Below, one piece after another: positions 7,892 to 15,640 of a stretch of DNA of 47,218 nucleotides. The stretch spans positions 1 through 47,218 of the forward strand of contig CAXGOB010000037.1 of assembly GCA_964011275.1 (NCBI GenBank), read 5' to 3'. The notes under the pieces were generated by a model. It ran no database searches. It saw only the letters and a list, made by a program, of their open reading frames with translations, and was not told the origin of the DNA. The stretch's first letter is position 1. Each line of letters opens with the position of its first letter. This DNA is from UBA7328 sp002471345 (lineage in GTDB: Bacteria > Bacteroidota > Bacteroidia > Chitinophagales > Saprospiraceae). The translations under genes and the position numbers were made by a program.

Positions 7892-9280
7892 TTATTCAAT
7901 TTTCATTCTCTCCGGGTCCCAATTAACAATTCTATTTTCAAAATAACTCACATTTGTGGCGAGAGATGGACCTGCTGCCCTCAAACCAAATGTTCCATCT
8001 TCAACAATTTTCTCTCCTTTTCTTATAGCATTTGCAAAATTATTCCAATGATCAAGATGATCACTATACCCTTCGGGAGTTCTGTAATCCAGTTCATTTG
8101 GCTCTATAACTTGTGACTTTTTATCAGATTTGTAAAAGGCTTCGTACCATTTTTTAAATCTCTTTTGTTCAGAACTGCTAAATGTCATATAAGAATCATA
8201 TCCTTTATAATTAGGTCGATTATTGAGTCCCACCTTTTCAATTTTAATACTCCTACCTCCTACTGTCATTACACCTTCAGTACCTATCAATCTGGCTCTT
8301 GACCCACCTCCTGATCCATCCGCAAAGTTGACTCTCATTTGTACGTTAAAAGCTGGATGAGAAGATTGTGCTCCATAATCATAAAGCCCTAATGTGACAT
8401 CCGGCACATCTCTTCCATCTTTCCAATATCTCAGCCCCCCGGTAGAAAACACCCTTTCTGGTCCTATGGATCCTGTGATTACATGCAGAGAAGAGAATAA
8501 ATGCACAAATAAATCCCCTGCCACACCAGTGCCGTAGTCCTTATAATTTCTCCATCTGAAAAATCGATTAGCTTCATAAGGAACCTTAGGAGCATCACCT
8601 AAATAGTCATCCCATTTCACAGCTTCCTTGCTAGCATCAGTAGGTATAGAATATTGCCATGCACCCACTGCAGAACTTCTATCATAATTGATGTCAGCCA
8701 TAATCAATTCACCAATTGCCCCACTTTGAAAAAGTTCTTTTGCCTTTTCTACTATGATTGAACTTACTCGTTGGCTTCCTATTATCAAAGGTTGCTTTGA
8801 TTCCTTTTCAGCTTTTATAACGCTATGCCCTTCTTCTAATTTATGAACCATTGGCTTTTCACAGTATACAGCCTTCCCCGCTTTGAGAGCAGCAATTGTG
8901 ATATGATCATGCCAATGATCAGAGGTTGCAATGCACACCGCATCAATATCACTTCTATTCAGAATATCTCTATAATCCCTCGATGTATATAATTCACCAT
9001 AATCCTCGACCATTTTATCCAATCTACCTTGATACAGATCACATGCTGCGACTATCTTTAATCCTTCTACCCTACTTGCTGTTCTCGCATTGATTTGACC
9101 TTGAATACCGCATCCTATTACTGCAAGTTGAATTTTATCATTGGCAGAAAACTCTTCATTCCCAACAGAGCTCTTTGGTTCCAGAATAATAGGCTTTTTC
9201 AGACTTTTTCCAATTCCACTGATTATTATTCCACCAATGGATAGATTTTTAAGAAATTGTCTTCTTTTAGAATAGCTCAT
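7892..9280 (-). CDS. Tat-exported Gfo/Idh/MocA family oxidoreductase
   Basis: 462 residues from ATG 9280, chosen because a twin-arginine signal begins there (MSYSKRRQFLKNLSIGG); 20 codons upstream are open but unlike a signal. The Rossmann fold GCGIQGQ follows, and AVYCEKPMVH carries the conserved EKP of this family, whose Lys lies near the nicotinamide and substrate. C-terminal dimerisation sheets follow (GDLFVHLFSSLHVITG and beyond). These enzymes oxidise or reduce sugars and inositols with tightly bound NAD(P), or act in redox-neutral glycoside cleavage. Tat export of a folded, cofactor-loaded enzyme is common in Bacteroidota and Planctomycetes. It is divergent from a NupG-like symporter, consistent with sugar or nucleoside use. 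Confidence 0.9.
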   Translation of the reverse strand: MSYSKRRQFLKNLSIGGIIISGIGKSLKKPIILEPKSSVGNEEFSANDKIQLAVIGCGIQGQINARTASRVEGLKIVAACDLYQGRLDKMVEDYGELYTSRDYRDILNRSDIDAVCIATSDHWHDHITIAALKAGKAVYCEKPMVHKLEEGHSVIKAEKESKQPLIIGSQRVSSIIVEKAKELFQSGAIGELIMADINYDRSSAVGAWQYSIPTDASKEAVKWDDYLGDAPKVPYEANRFFRWRNYKDYGTGVAGDLFVHLFSSLHVITGSIGPERVFSTGGLRYWKDGRDVPDVTLGLYDYGAQSSHPAFNVQMRVNFADGSGGGSRARLIGTEGVMTVGGRSIKIEKVGLNNRPNYKGYDSYMTFSSSEQKRFKKWYEAFYKSDKKSQVIEPNELDYRTPEGYSDHLDHWNNFANAIRKGEKIVEDGTFGLRAAGPSLATNVSYFENRIVNWDPERMKIE

Positions 9281-9377
9281 TTTAATTCCTTTTTTATAGT
9301 GAGGCAAAAGTTCATTTATACAAGATACATTCAATCTCAAGAATATTTTCCTACATTGGAAAATCTAAAAATAAATA

Positions 9378-10574
9378 ATGAATAATAAGGTCAAATTTCA
9401 GCTGTCTACAATGATGTTTCTCCAATTTGTAGTCTGGGGAGCATGGTACTCAACGATGGGTGCATATTTAGGAAAAATTGGCTTTTCAGGCCTGAATATT
9501 GGAGCAGCGTATAGCACGATTAATTGGGGAGCAATCGTCTCACCTTTTATTGTAGGAATGATCGCTGACAAATACTTTTCTGCTCAAAGAGTGATGGGTA
9601 TTATTCATCTCGTTGGTGCAGCTCTATTGTACTATGTCTCATTAGAGACCGATCCATCTACATTCTTTTGGACTCTATTGGTTTATGGGATTATTTATAT
9701 GCCTACAATAGCGTTAGCCAATACTGTGAGTTTCAATCAAATGGAAGAACCAGAAAAAGAATTTCCATTTATCAGAGTTTTTGGAACCATAGGATGGATT
9801 GTAATAGGAACAATCATTAGTTACCTAAATTATGACGATTCACATTTACAATTTCAGTTAGCAGCCGGTTTGTCTTTGTTATTAGGTGTCTACTGCTTTT
9901 TTCTGCCGGATACCCCTCCAAAATCAAAGGGCCAGCAAACTTCATTAAAACAAGTTTTTGGATTAGATGCTTTGAGTCTTTTAAAAAGCAGAAATTTTTC
10001 AATATTTCTCTTCTGTTCGTTTCTGATTTCTATCCCTTTAGCATTTTACTTCAGCCTTACAGGTATCTTCCTTGGAGAGTTAGGATTTGAAAATATTTCT
10101 TCCACAATGACATTAGGTCAATATTCTGAAATTATTTTCATGCTTCTTATGCCACTCTTTTTTGCAAGGTTAGGTATTAAGAAAATGCTTCTTTTTGGGA
10201 TGTTGGCATGGATGGCTCGATATGCACTATTCGTATTGGGAAGCGATGGTGACATGGTTGCTATGCTCTATTTGGGAATCTTACTTCATGGCATTTGTTA
10301 TGATTTCTTTTTTGTCACAGGACAAATTTATGTGGACAACACAGCACCAAAAGAAATACAAGCTAGTGCACAAGGCCTGATCACTTTAGTGACTTATGGT
10401 TTTGGAATGCTAATAGGAAGCTGGTCTTCTGGCTGGTTTTTAGATTACTATACTTTGAGTGAGGCTCATCTTTGGAAAAGCGTTTGGCTGATACCAGCTA
10501 TAATGGCTTTAGTAGCGGCTCTAGCATTACTATTCTTTTTTAAAGACGTAGAATTGAAGAAAGAGGAGTCTTGA
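9378..10574 (+). CDS. Nucleoside:H+ symporter-like MFS permease (NupG/XapB family)
   Basis: 398 residues with about 12 hydrophobic helices. Similarity to E. coli NupG runs through the protein: QFVVWGAWYSTMGAYL in helix 1, AYSTINWGAIVSPFIVGMIADKYFSA, FPFIRVFGTIGWIV, LFFARLGIKKMLLFGMLAW, and CYDFFFVTGQIYVD with IQASAQGL near the end. NupG imports nucleosides with protons across the inner membrane. In Bacteroidota this family often sits next to glycan and sulfatase genes, so a sugar or nucleoside-like substrate is possible. Only one base separates its stop from the sulfatase start (TGAAATG), so the two form one operon. Confidence 0.88.
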   Translation: MNNKVKFQLSTMMFLQFVVWGAWYSTMGAYLGKIGFSGLNIGAAYSTINWGAIVSPFIVGMIADKYFSAQRVMGIIHLVGAALLYYVSLETDPSTFFWTLLVYGIIYMPTIALANTVSFNQMEEPEKEFPFIRVFGTIGWIVIGTIISYLNYDDSHLQFQLAAGLSLLLGVYCFFLPDTPPKSKGQQTSLKQVFGLDALSLLKSRNFSIFLFCSFLISIPLAFYFSLTGIFLGELGFENISSTMTLGQYSEIIFMLLMPLFFARLGIKKMLLFGMLAWMARYALFVLGSDGDMVAMLYLGILLHGICYDFFFVTGQIYVDNTAPKEIQASAQGLITLVTYGFGMLIGSWSSGWFLDYYTLSEAHLWKSVWLIPAIMALVAALALLFFFKDVELKKEES

Positions 10575-10575
10575 A

Positions 10576-12363
10576 ATGACCCTCTTTATTAGATTTTCAG
10601 AATATTTTCTTCTACTTCTGGCTATACATTGGTTATCCTGTCAAGTCAAAGAATCGATTTCAAAAGAAGCAGAGAAGCCAAATATCATTTTAATCCTTAC
10701 GGATGATCAAGGTTGGGGAGATTTGAGCATGAACGGTAACCAACACATTTCAACTCCTAACATTGATAAATTGGCAGCTGATGGAGCTGTTATGGAGAAC
10801 TTTTACGTAAGCCCTGTATGTTCGCCAACAAGAGCTGAAATACTTACAGGAAGATTCAGTCCGAGAAGTGGTGTTTATTCTACGTCAGCAGGTGGAGAAA
10901 GAATCGATTTGGATGAGACTACAATAGCTGATATTTTAAAGTCTAATGGTTATGCCACGGCTGCCTTTGGTAAATGGCACAGTGGAATGCAATATCCCTA
11001 TCATCCAAATGGGAGAGGTTTTGAAGAGTTCTATGGCTTTTGTTCTGGGCATTGGGGTAATTATTTCAGCCCAATGCTTGAACATAATGGGAATATTACA
11101 AAAGGAGAAGGCTACATAATTGATGACCTAACTGATAAAGCAATAGACTTTATTAATGAGAAAAAGGCAAGTCCTTTTTTCGTCTACCTTCCTTACAATA
11201 CTCCTCATAGTCCTATGCAAGTCCCAGATAAATGGTATAAAAAATTTGAAAACATAGAAATCTCTCAAAGAGGATCGGAAGCTGACAAAGAGAATATGGA
11301 ACATACCAAAGCCGCACTTGCCATGTGTGAAAATATAGATTGGAATGTAGGTCGCATTCAATCAAGAATTAGAGAATTGAATCTGGAAGAGAATACAATA
11401 ATCATTTACTTATCAGATAATGGTCCAAATGGACATAGATGGAATGGCGATATGAAAGGTATCAAAGGATCTACAGATGAAGGAGGAGTTAAATCTCCTT
11501 TGATTATTCAATGGAAAAATAAAATTGAGGCAGGTCTAAGAATCAAAAAAATTGCAAGTTCAATTGACTTATTACCCACCATTTCAGAATATGCTTCGAT
11601 CACTCCATTCACAAATAACCCTCTTGATGGAAAAAGTATCGCACCTCTTCTTGATCAAAAGAATGAAAACTGGAGCGAGAGATATGTCTATAATTATTGG
11701 AAAGGAAAGCTAAGCATTAGAAGTCAACGATTTAGGCTAGATCATCAAGATCAATTATTCGATATGGAAACTGATCCTAGTCAAGCTACAGATGTTTCAA
11801 TAGAGTATGCAACTGAAAAAACTGAGATGATGGTGGCAAAAGAGTTCTATCAAAATGAAGTTTTAACCGAACTTCCAAAAAATGATTCTCGACATTTCAC
11901 TATTGGTCATCGCGACTATAAGTATACTCAGATACCTGCACGAGATGGAACTGCACATGGTAATATAATAAGGTCAAATAGGTGGCCGAATTGTTCATTT
12001 TTTACAAATTGGACTGATATCGAAGACAGAATATCCTGGAAAGTCTCAGTTGAAGAATCAGGTGACTATGATGTGGTCTTATATTACACCTGTGCAGAAG
12101 AGAATGTAGGCACCACTATCTCCTTGACTTTTGGAGACACTCATATTTCTCAAACGATAAAAGAAGCACATGACCCACTTCTCACAGGAATGGAAAACGA
12201 TAGAGGAGAACCCAGAGCTGAGTCATTTGTAAAAGATTTCAAACCATTCAAACTAGGTCGAATATACCTTGCTCAGGGAAGTGGGGAGTTAATCCTGAAA
12301 TCAGAAGAGATTGTTGGAGGCAAGTCAATTGATTTTCGATTGATGATGTTTGAAAAGGTATAG
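10576..12363 (+). CDS. Lipoprotein sulfatase (formylglycine-dependent) with extra C-terminal domain
   Basis: 595 residues. A lipoprotein signal ends in LSC (Cys22). The sulfatase domain starts at ~35 (PNIILILTDDQGWGD, metal-binding Asp43-Asp44). The modification motif CSPTR at Cys82 would become formylglycine. Further metal and active-site residues appear in GKWHSG, TPHSPM and LSDNGPNG. Roughly residues 445-595 form an additional beta-rich domain that I cannot name (ISWKVSVEESGDYDVVLYY region), perhaps a carbohydrate-binding sandwich. The enzyme should remove sulfate esters from glycans at the cell surface or in the periplasm. It is co-transcribed with the symporter upstream. Its last 76 codons are repeated almost exactly at 18008-18238, and no good terminator follows this copy. 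Confidence 0.9.
   Translation: MTLFIRFSEYFLLLLAIHWLSCQVKESISKEAEKPNIILILTDDQGWGDLSMNGNQHISTPNIDKLAADGAVMENFYVSPVCSPTRAEILTGRFSPRSGVYSTSAGGERIDLDETTIADILKSNGYATAAFGKWHSGMQYPYHPNGRGFEEFYGFCSGHWGNYFSPMLEHNGNITKGEGYIIDDLTDKAIDFINEKKASPFFVYLPYNTPHSPMQVPDKWYKKFENIEISQRGSEADKENMEHTKAALAMCENIDWNVGRIQSRIRELNLEENTIIIYLSDNGPNGHRWNGDMKGIKGSTDEGGVKSPLIIQWKNKIEAGLRIKKIASSIDLLPTISEYASITPFTNNPLDGKSIAPLLDQKNENWSERYVYNYWKGKLSIRSQRFRLDHQDQLFDMETDPSQATDVSIEYATEKTEMMVAKEFYQNEVLTELPKNDSRHFTIGHRDYKYTQIPARDGTAHGNIIRSNRWPNCSFFTNWTDIEDRISWKVSVEESGDYDVVLYYTCAEENVGTTISLTFGDTHISQTIKEAHDPLLTGMENDRGEPRAESFVKDFKPFKLGRIYLAQGSGELILKSEEIVGGKSIDFRLMMFEKV
12133..12363 (+). repeat. Direct repeat, copy A: 3' end of the sulfatase gene
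   Basis: These 231 bp (codons 520-595 and the stop) match 18008-18238 in the same orientation with about 12 base differences and no gaps by hand count. Six of 76 residues differ. The upstream edge of the match is abrupt. Downstream, weak similarity continues about 35 bp (an AATT...AAAAAAG stretch). The two copies bracket the glycosyltransferase/solenoid operon. Confidence 0.9.
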
Positions 12364-13010
12364 CCATTTTCTCTAGACTAATTGTAACTAAAAAAGAAAA
12401 ACTGAATGAATAATCATCAGACTCTCTTTGCTTCTTTCTGAACCTTCTAATTTTACGGAAAGACAATTACCTATTACGCCATTTTATGATTTTTGTCTTT
12501 TATTTTCTCTTCCCATTTCGTTTTTAACCCTTCCAGCCGTGAGCCGTGTATCATGTTAATTCACAAGCACATATATAGACCTAAGGTCTATAGGAAATAT
12601 CACGTTAGACTTGTAACAAGCTGCATCACAACTCATACTCTATCAACTTCTTATCAGAACAACAGGCATAATATTAAAAAGAACCAAAGCCATTTTCCCT
12701 CTTGGAGATCTTGATAGGCATTAAATTTCAATCTCTTCAAATTCTCCTTCCAAAGCATCAAGGATAATATCGTCATCTTCATTCTGAAAAACAAAAGGTG
12801 GTGAAAGGATAATTTTATTTCATAATACTCTGATGATAGTATCAGGCTTTTCTTAATGAATTCGATTTTATCATTTTGATGTTCTTCAAATACTAAAACA
12901 GATTAATATTCGACCCTCAAAACAATTGTTCATTATAGATTCTATATTCTATCACAGACAATAATATCATTGAAATTGTCAACACAACGCGTCTCTATTT
13001 CCTGTTGGTG
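12364..13010. other. 647-bp intergenic region without a convincing gene
   Basis: No supported gene lies here. A 19-bp palindrome is at 12574-12592. On the minus strand, 12722-12900 reads like protein in two pieces separated by a frame change: an acidic tail (DDDIILDALEGEFEEIEI, then stop at 12722) and, in another frame, VFEEHQNDKIEFIKKSLIL. This could be a decayed gene, but it has no start and I do not recognise it. A plus-strand reading of 73 codons at 12493-12714 has unlikely composition. Confidence 0.5.
12574..12592. repeat. 19-bp perfect palindrome
   Basis: TATAGACCT and AGGTCTATA flank a single central A. Nine-base perfect arms with a one-base spacer suggest a dimeric DNA-binding-protein site rather than an RNA hairpin. 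The nearest gene starts are far away, so no target can be named. Confidence 0.45.
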
Positions 13011-14282
13011 TTAATTATTGGCTCTTTTACCCCAGCTTTTGTCATTTACTTTGGAGACTGCCCAAACTATAAGCCATGAATAAATCATAATTGTAAATAC
13101 AAAAAATCTAACCGGATCCAGAATGTTAAGAATTTTTGTTTTCCAAAAATGAAAAATGATATATAACAATATAATGTAGGCACTATGAACAAAAATAACC
13201 ATCTGACCTGTAAACAAAAGATAGGCCAATAATACTGGTATACTTACTATTAATATGTTAAAAATAAAGCTGAGAAGAAAGTAAGAAGTGAAAAAAATAG
13301 GCTTTTTAAATGAAGTTCTGATAAGATATATCGAATTAATAAACCAGCTCTTAACCCATCTTATTCGCTGTGTAATGAATGGCATTAGTCTATTTGGAAC
13401 AATGGTCGATGCCCTAGCAGTCGATGCATATTTTACTTGATAATTGTTCTTTATTAAGAGAGAGGTGAGATATCGGTCTTCGCCATAATCAATGGGAAAT
13501 CGAAATACTTTTGACTCTATAAATTTTTCTAAGACATTATTGATTGGCTCCCTTCGATATCCAGAGAAACAACCCGGACAACATAGAACTGAAGAATAGT
13601 GAGATTCGAAAGCTTTAAACAAATGATGGCTTATAAAATATTCATAGCCCTGGATACGAGTAAGAACATTATCTGAAGCATTATATACATTTGTATATCC
13701 TGATACGGCTGCCGTATTTTTATCGAAAAACATTAGCAAATTTGTTACAGAATTAACTTCTAAGAAAGTATCGCTATCAATGGTTATTAATACTTCTCCT
13801 TTGGCTTTTTTGAATCCAGACACAAGCCCAGCTTTTTTGCCTTTGTTACTTTTGAAATTCATGATATAAACCTCTCCATTATATTGTTTCTGAAAACGCT
13901 GAATTTCATTAAGTGAATTATCTGTTGAACCGTCATTAATAATTATAATTTCCATTTGTGATCTTGGGAAATCACTTTTTTCAATGTTCTTAAGAACGTT
14001 ATAAATATGCTGATCTTCATTATATACCGGAATAATTAAAGAAATGAAGTAGTCCAGATCACGATGTACAGGAGATTGTTGTTGAACTTTTATTGCAATT
14101 ACTAAAAGAAGTACAAAAAAGAGAATAAATATGCCCACCATTACGAGATTGCCAACAGATGACCATGCTAACCCTCTAGTTTCGCCAATAAAAATCAACC
14201 ATCCAGCAACAGCAAAATTAAACAGAAGTATAAAAGTTAATGGGAGATAGCTGTAAGCTATTTTCAAGACACTGCTTAACAT
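13011..14282 (-). CDS. Membrane family 2 glycosyltransferase, processive (hyaluronan/chitin/PNAG synthase-like)
   Basis: 423 residues. Two N-terminal hydrophobic helices (~10-62) precede the catalytic domain and three or four follow it (~315-410). GT-A motifs of processive GT2 enzymes are all present: IIPVYNED at 83-90, INDGST at 115-120, Asp169-Ser-Asp171 (nucleotide-sugar/metal), CPGCFSGYRR at 235-244, Glu268-Asp269 as the base (YGEDRYLT), and QRIRW at 305-309, the QxxRW motif that holds the growing chain. It would polymerise a sugar, probably a beta-linked hexose or N-acetylhexosamine, and extrude it through the inner membrane. It is last in an operon, 8 bp after the solenoid-protein gene, so its polymer or glycan may modify or attach to those surface proteins. 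Confidence 0.88.
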   Translation of the reverse strand: MLSSVLKIAYSYLPLTFILLFNFAVAGWLIFIGETRGLAWSSVGNLVMVGIFILFFVLLLVIAIKVQQQSPVHRDLDYFISLIIPVYNEDQHIYNVLKNIEKSDFPRSQMEIIIINDGSTDNSLNEIQRFQKQYNGEVYIMNFKSNKGKKAGLVSGFKKAKGEVLITIDSDTFLEVNSVTNLLMFFDKNTAAVSGYTNVYNASDNVLTRIQGYEYFISHHLFKAFESHYSSVLCCPGCFSGYRREPINNVLEKFIESKVFRFPIDYGEDRYLTSLLIKNNYQVKYASTARASTIVPNRLMPFITQRIRWVKSWFINSIYLIRTSFKKPIFFTSYFLLSFIFNILIVSIPVLLAYLLFTGQMVIFVHSAYIILLYIIFHFWKTKILNILDPVRFFVFTIMIYSWLIVWAVSKVNDKSWGKRANN

Positions 14283-14290
14283 CTAACCAT

Positions 14291-15607
14291 TTATTCGGTT
14301 GTTTTTATGGTGACATTCCCTCCCCCAACTACAGGCTCGGTGAGAAATACTATCGAATCTGAAATTAGTTGAGAGGTGTCTAATTTTCCCTGGCCTATTT
14401 TTACCCCATTATTTGAATTGAGATTAAAACCATCTAATGTGATAATGGATGATGATTCGACATAGATATCCCCATTATGAGAACTAATTCCACCCTGATC
14501 TACATCTATGATCCCCTTACATATAATTGATATATCACCTTCTCCAGAAAAAATTCCATTGCCACTAACCAGCAGTTTGTCAATAAGAACCATTTCAATA
14601 CTTCCATTCTTTGTTTGGATTCCACTACCTCCTTGATTGTTGAAAACACCAACGAATGCTCCATTTCCTTTTAGAATAAAGTTCCCTCCACTAGTTTCGA
14701 TGCCTTCTCCAGAAATTATATAGTCTCCAAAATGATCAAGAAAAACTTCACCTCCTTCAGTCCTCAACCCCATATTGAAAACTCTCATATCTTTTGCACC
14801 ATATGAATAAATGCGACCTCCATTGGATTTTATTCCTTCACCTGAAATTTCAACATCTCCAACATGGTGAAAAATGACATCATTTTCAACTCTTATACCC
14901 TGACTCTCTACAGAAATATTTTCTCCACTGGACGAAATATTTTCAGCCGTAATTCCATTCCCGGTAATATTTATATCATCAGTACAAGTAAAAACACAAC
15001 TTCCATTATCAAGATTTACACCATCATTAGAGATTTTAATATTTCCTCCATCCACAGTCATATTCCCTCCAGATGTATTTATCCCCTCTCCATTTATGCT
15101 AATACTGTCAGTGTAACACATTATAATTTCTCCTCCTCCTGTTTTTATACCAGAATTAGAAATAGTAATCTTTTGTCCTGTCGATTTGAAAAAACCACCA
15201 TTAGTTTTTAGTCCTGGACCAGTAATTCTGACATCTCCACCTGCCCAAATTTCAAAATTTATAAGAGAAACACTTTCGGAACTGACTGAAAGGTTTACAT
15301 TATTCTTAGCCTTTATAATAAGAATTGAATTCGAATGACTTGGTTTGAATAGTCCCAAAGCAAAACTAATATCTCCTTTCTCGTTTTCCAGTATTACTGT
15401 ATTTTGCTCCAGAGCATTATCCAAATCTGCCACATCAATACCAGCATTGAGTTTCATAGGACATATAGTATGCAGCCCATCCACAAACTTGCTTTCAACA
15501 AAAAATGACCTTCCTTTACCTCCAAAATCATTAACAATTAAGTTCTGCGCAAGAAGTGGGTTAATAAAAAGTAATCCAAGGATTAATACTTTTCCAATAT
15601 TTCCCAT
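14291..15607 (-). CDS. Secreted GG-repeat protein, predicted beta-solenoid (second of a pair)
   Basis: 438 residues. A signal peptide is followed by AQN at ~21-23. From ~120 on, the protein consists of imperfect ~21-residue units of the form GxGIxTxGGxxxxxxxxxxIxIS. Examples are GPGLKTNGG, NSGIKTGGG, GEGINTSGG, GEGIKSNGG, NMGLRTEGG and GEGIETSGG. Such spacing, with Gly-Gly turns and alternating hydrophobic residues, predicts a right-handed beta-solenoid like filamentous hemagglutinin or pectate-lyase folds. No membrane anchor or CHU_C domain is visible at the C-terminus, unlike the neighbour at 15641. It sits 33 bp after that neighbour and 8 bp before the glycosyltransferase. A structural or adhesive role outside the cell is an inference; no enzyme motif is seen. 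Confidence 0.75.
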   Translation of the reverse strand: MGNIGKVLILGLLFINPLLAQNLIVNDFGGKGRSFFVESKFVDGLHTICPMKLNAGIDVADLDNALEQNTVILENEKGDISFALGLFKPSHSNSILIIKAKNNVNLSVSSESVSLINFEIWAGGDVRITGPGLKTNGGFFKSTGQKITISNSGIKTGGGEIIMCYTDSISINGEGINTSGGNMTVDGGNIKISNDGVNLDNGSCVFTCTDDINITGNGITAENISSSGENISVESQGIRVENDVIFHHVGDVEISGEGIKSNGGRIYSYGAKDMRVFNMGLRTEGGEVFLDHFGDYIISGEGIETSGGNFILKGNGAFVGVFNNQGGSGIQTKNGSIEMVLIDKLLVSGNGIFSGEGDISIICKGIIDVDQGGISSHNGDIYVESSSIITLDGFNLNSNNGVKIGQGKLDTSQLISDSIVFLTEPVVGGGNVTIKTTE

Positions 15608-15640
15608 ATAGTTCCTTAACTCACATATCTGTAAACTTGT

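Noticed and set aside
12493..12714. Plus-strand reading of 73 codons in the gap after the sulfatase gene
   Set aside because: It has no family likeness, contains the 19-bp palindrome and has an odd His/Arg/Tyr-rich composition; probably a chance opening.
12830..12855. CTGAT/ATCAG hairpin followed by a T-rich stretch as a terminator
   Set aside because: Five-base stem with a broken T-run; too weak to call.
14864..15211. Plus-strand reading of 115 codons opposite the second solenoid gene
   Set aside because: Same repeat-driven shadow; no start context or family match.
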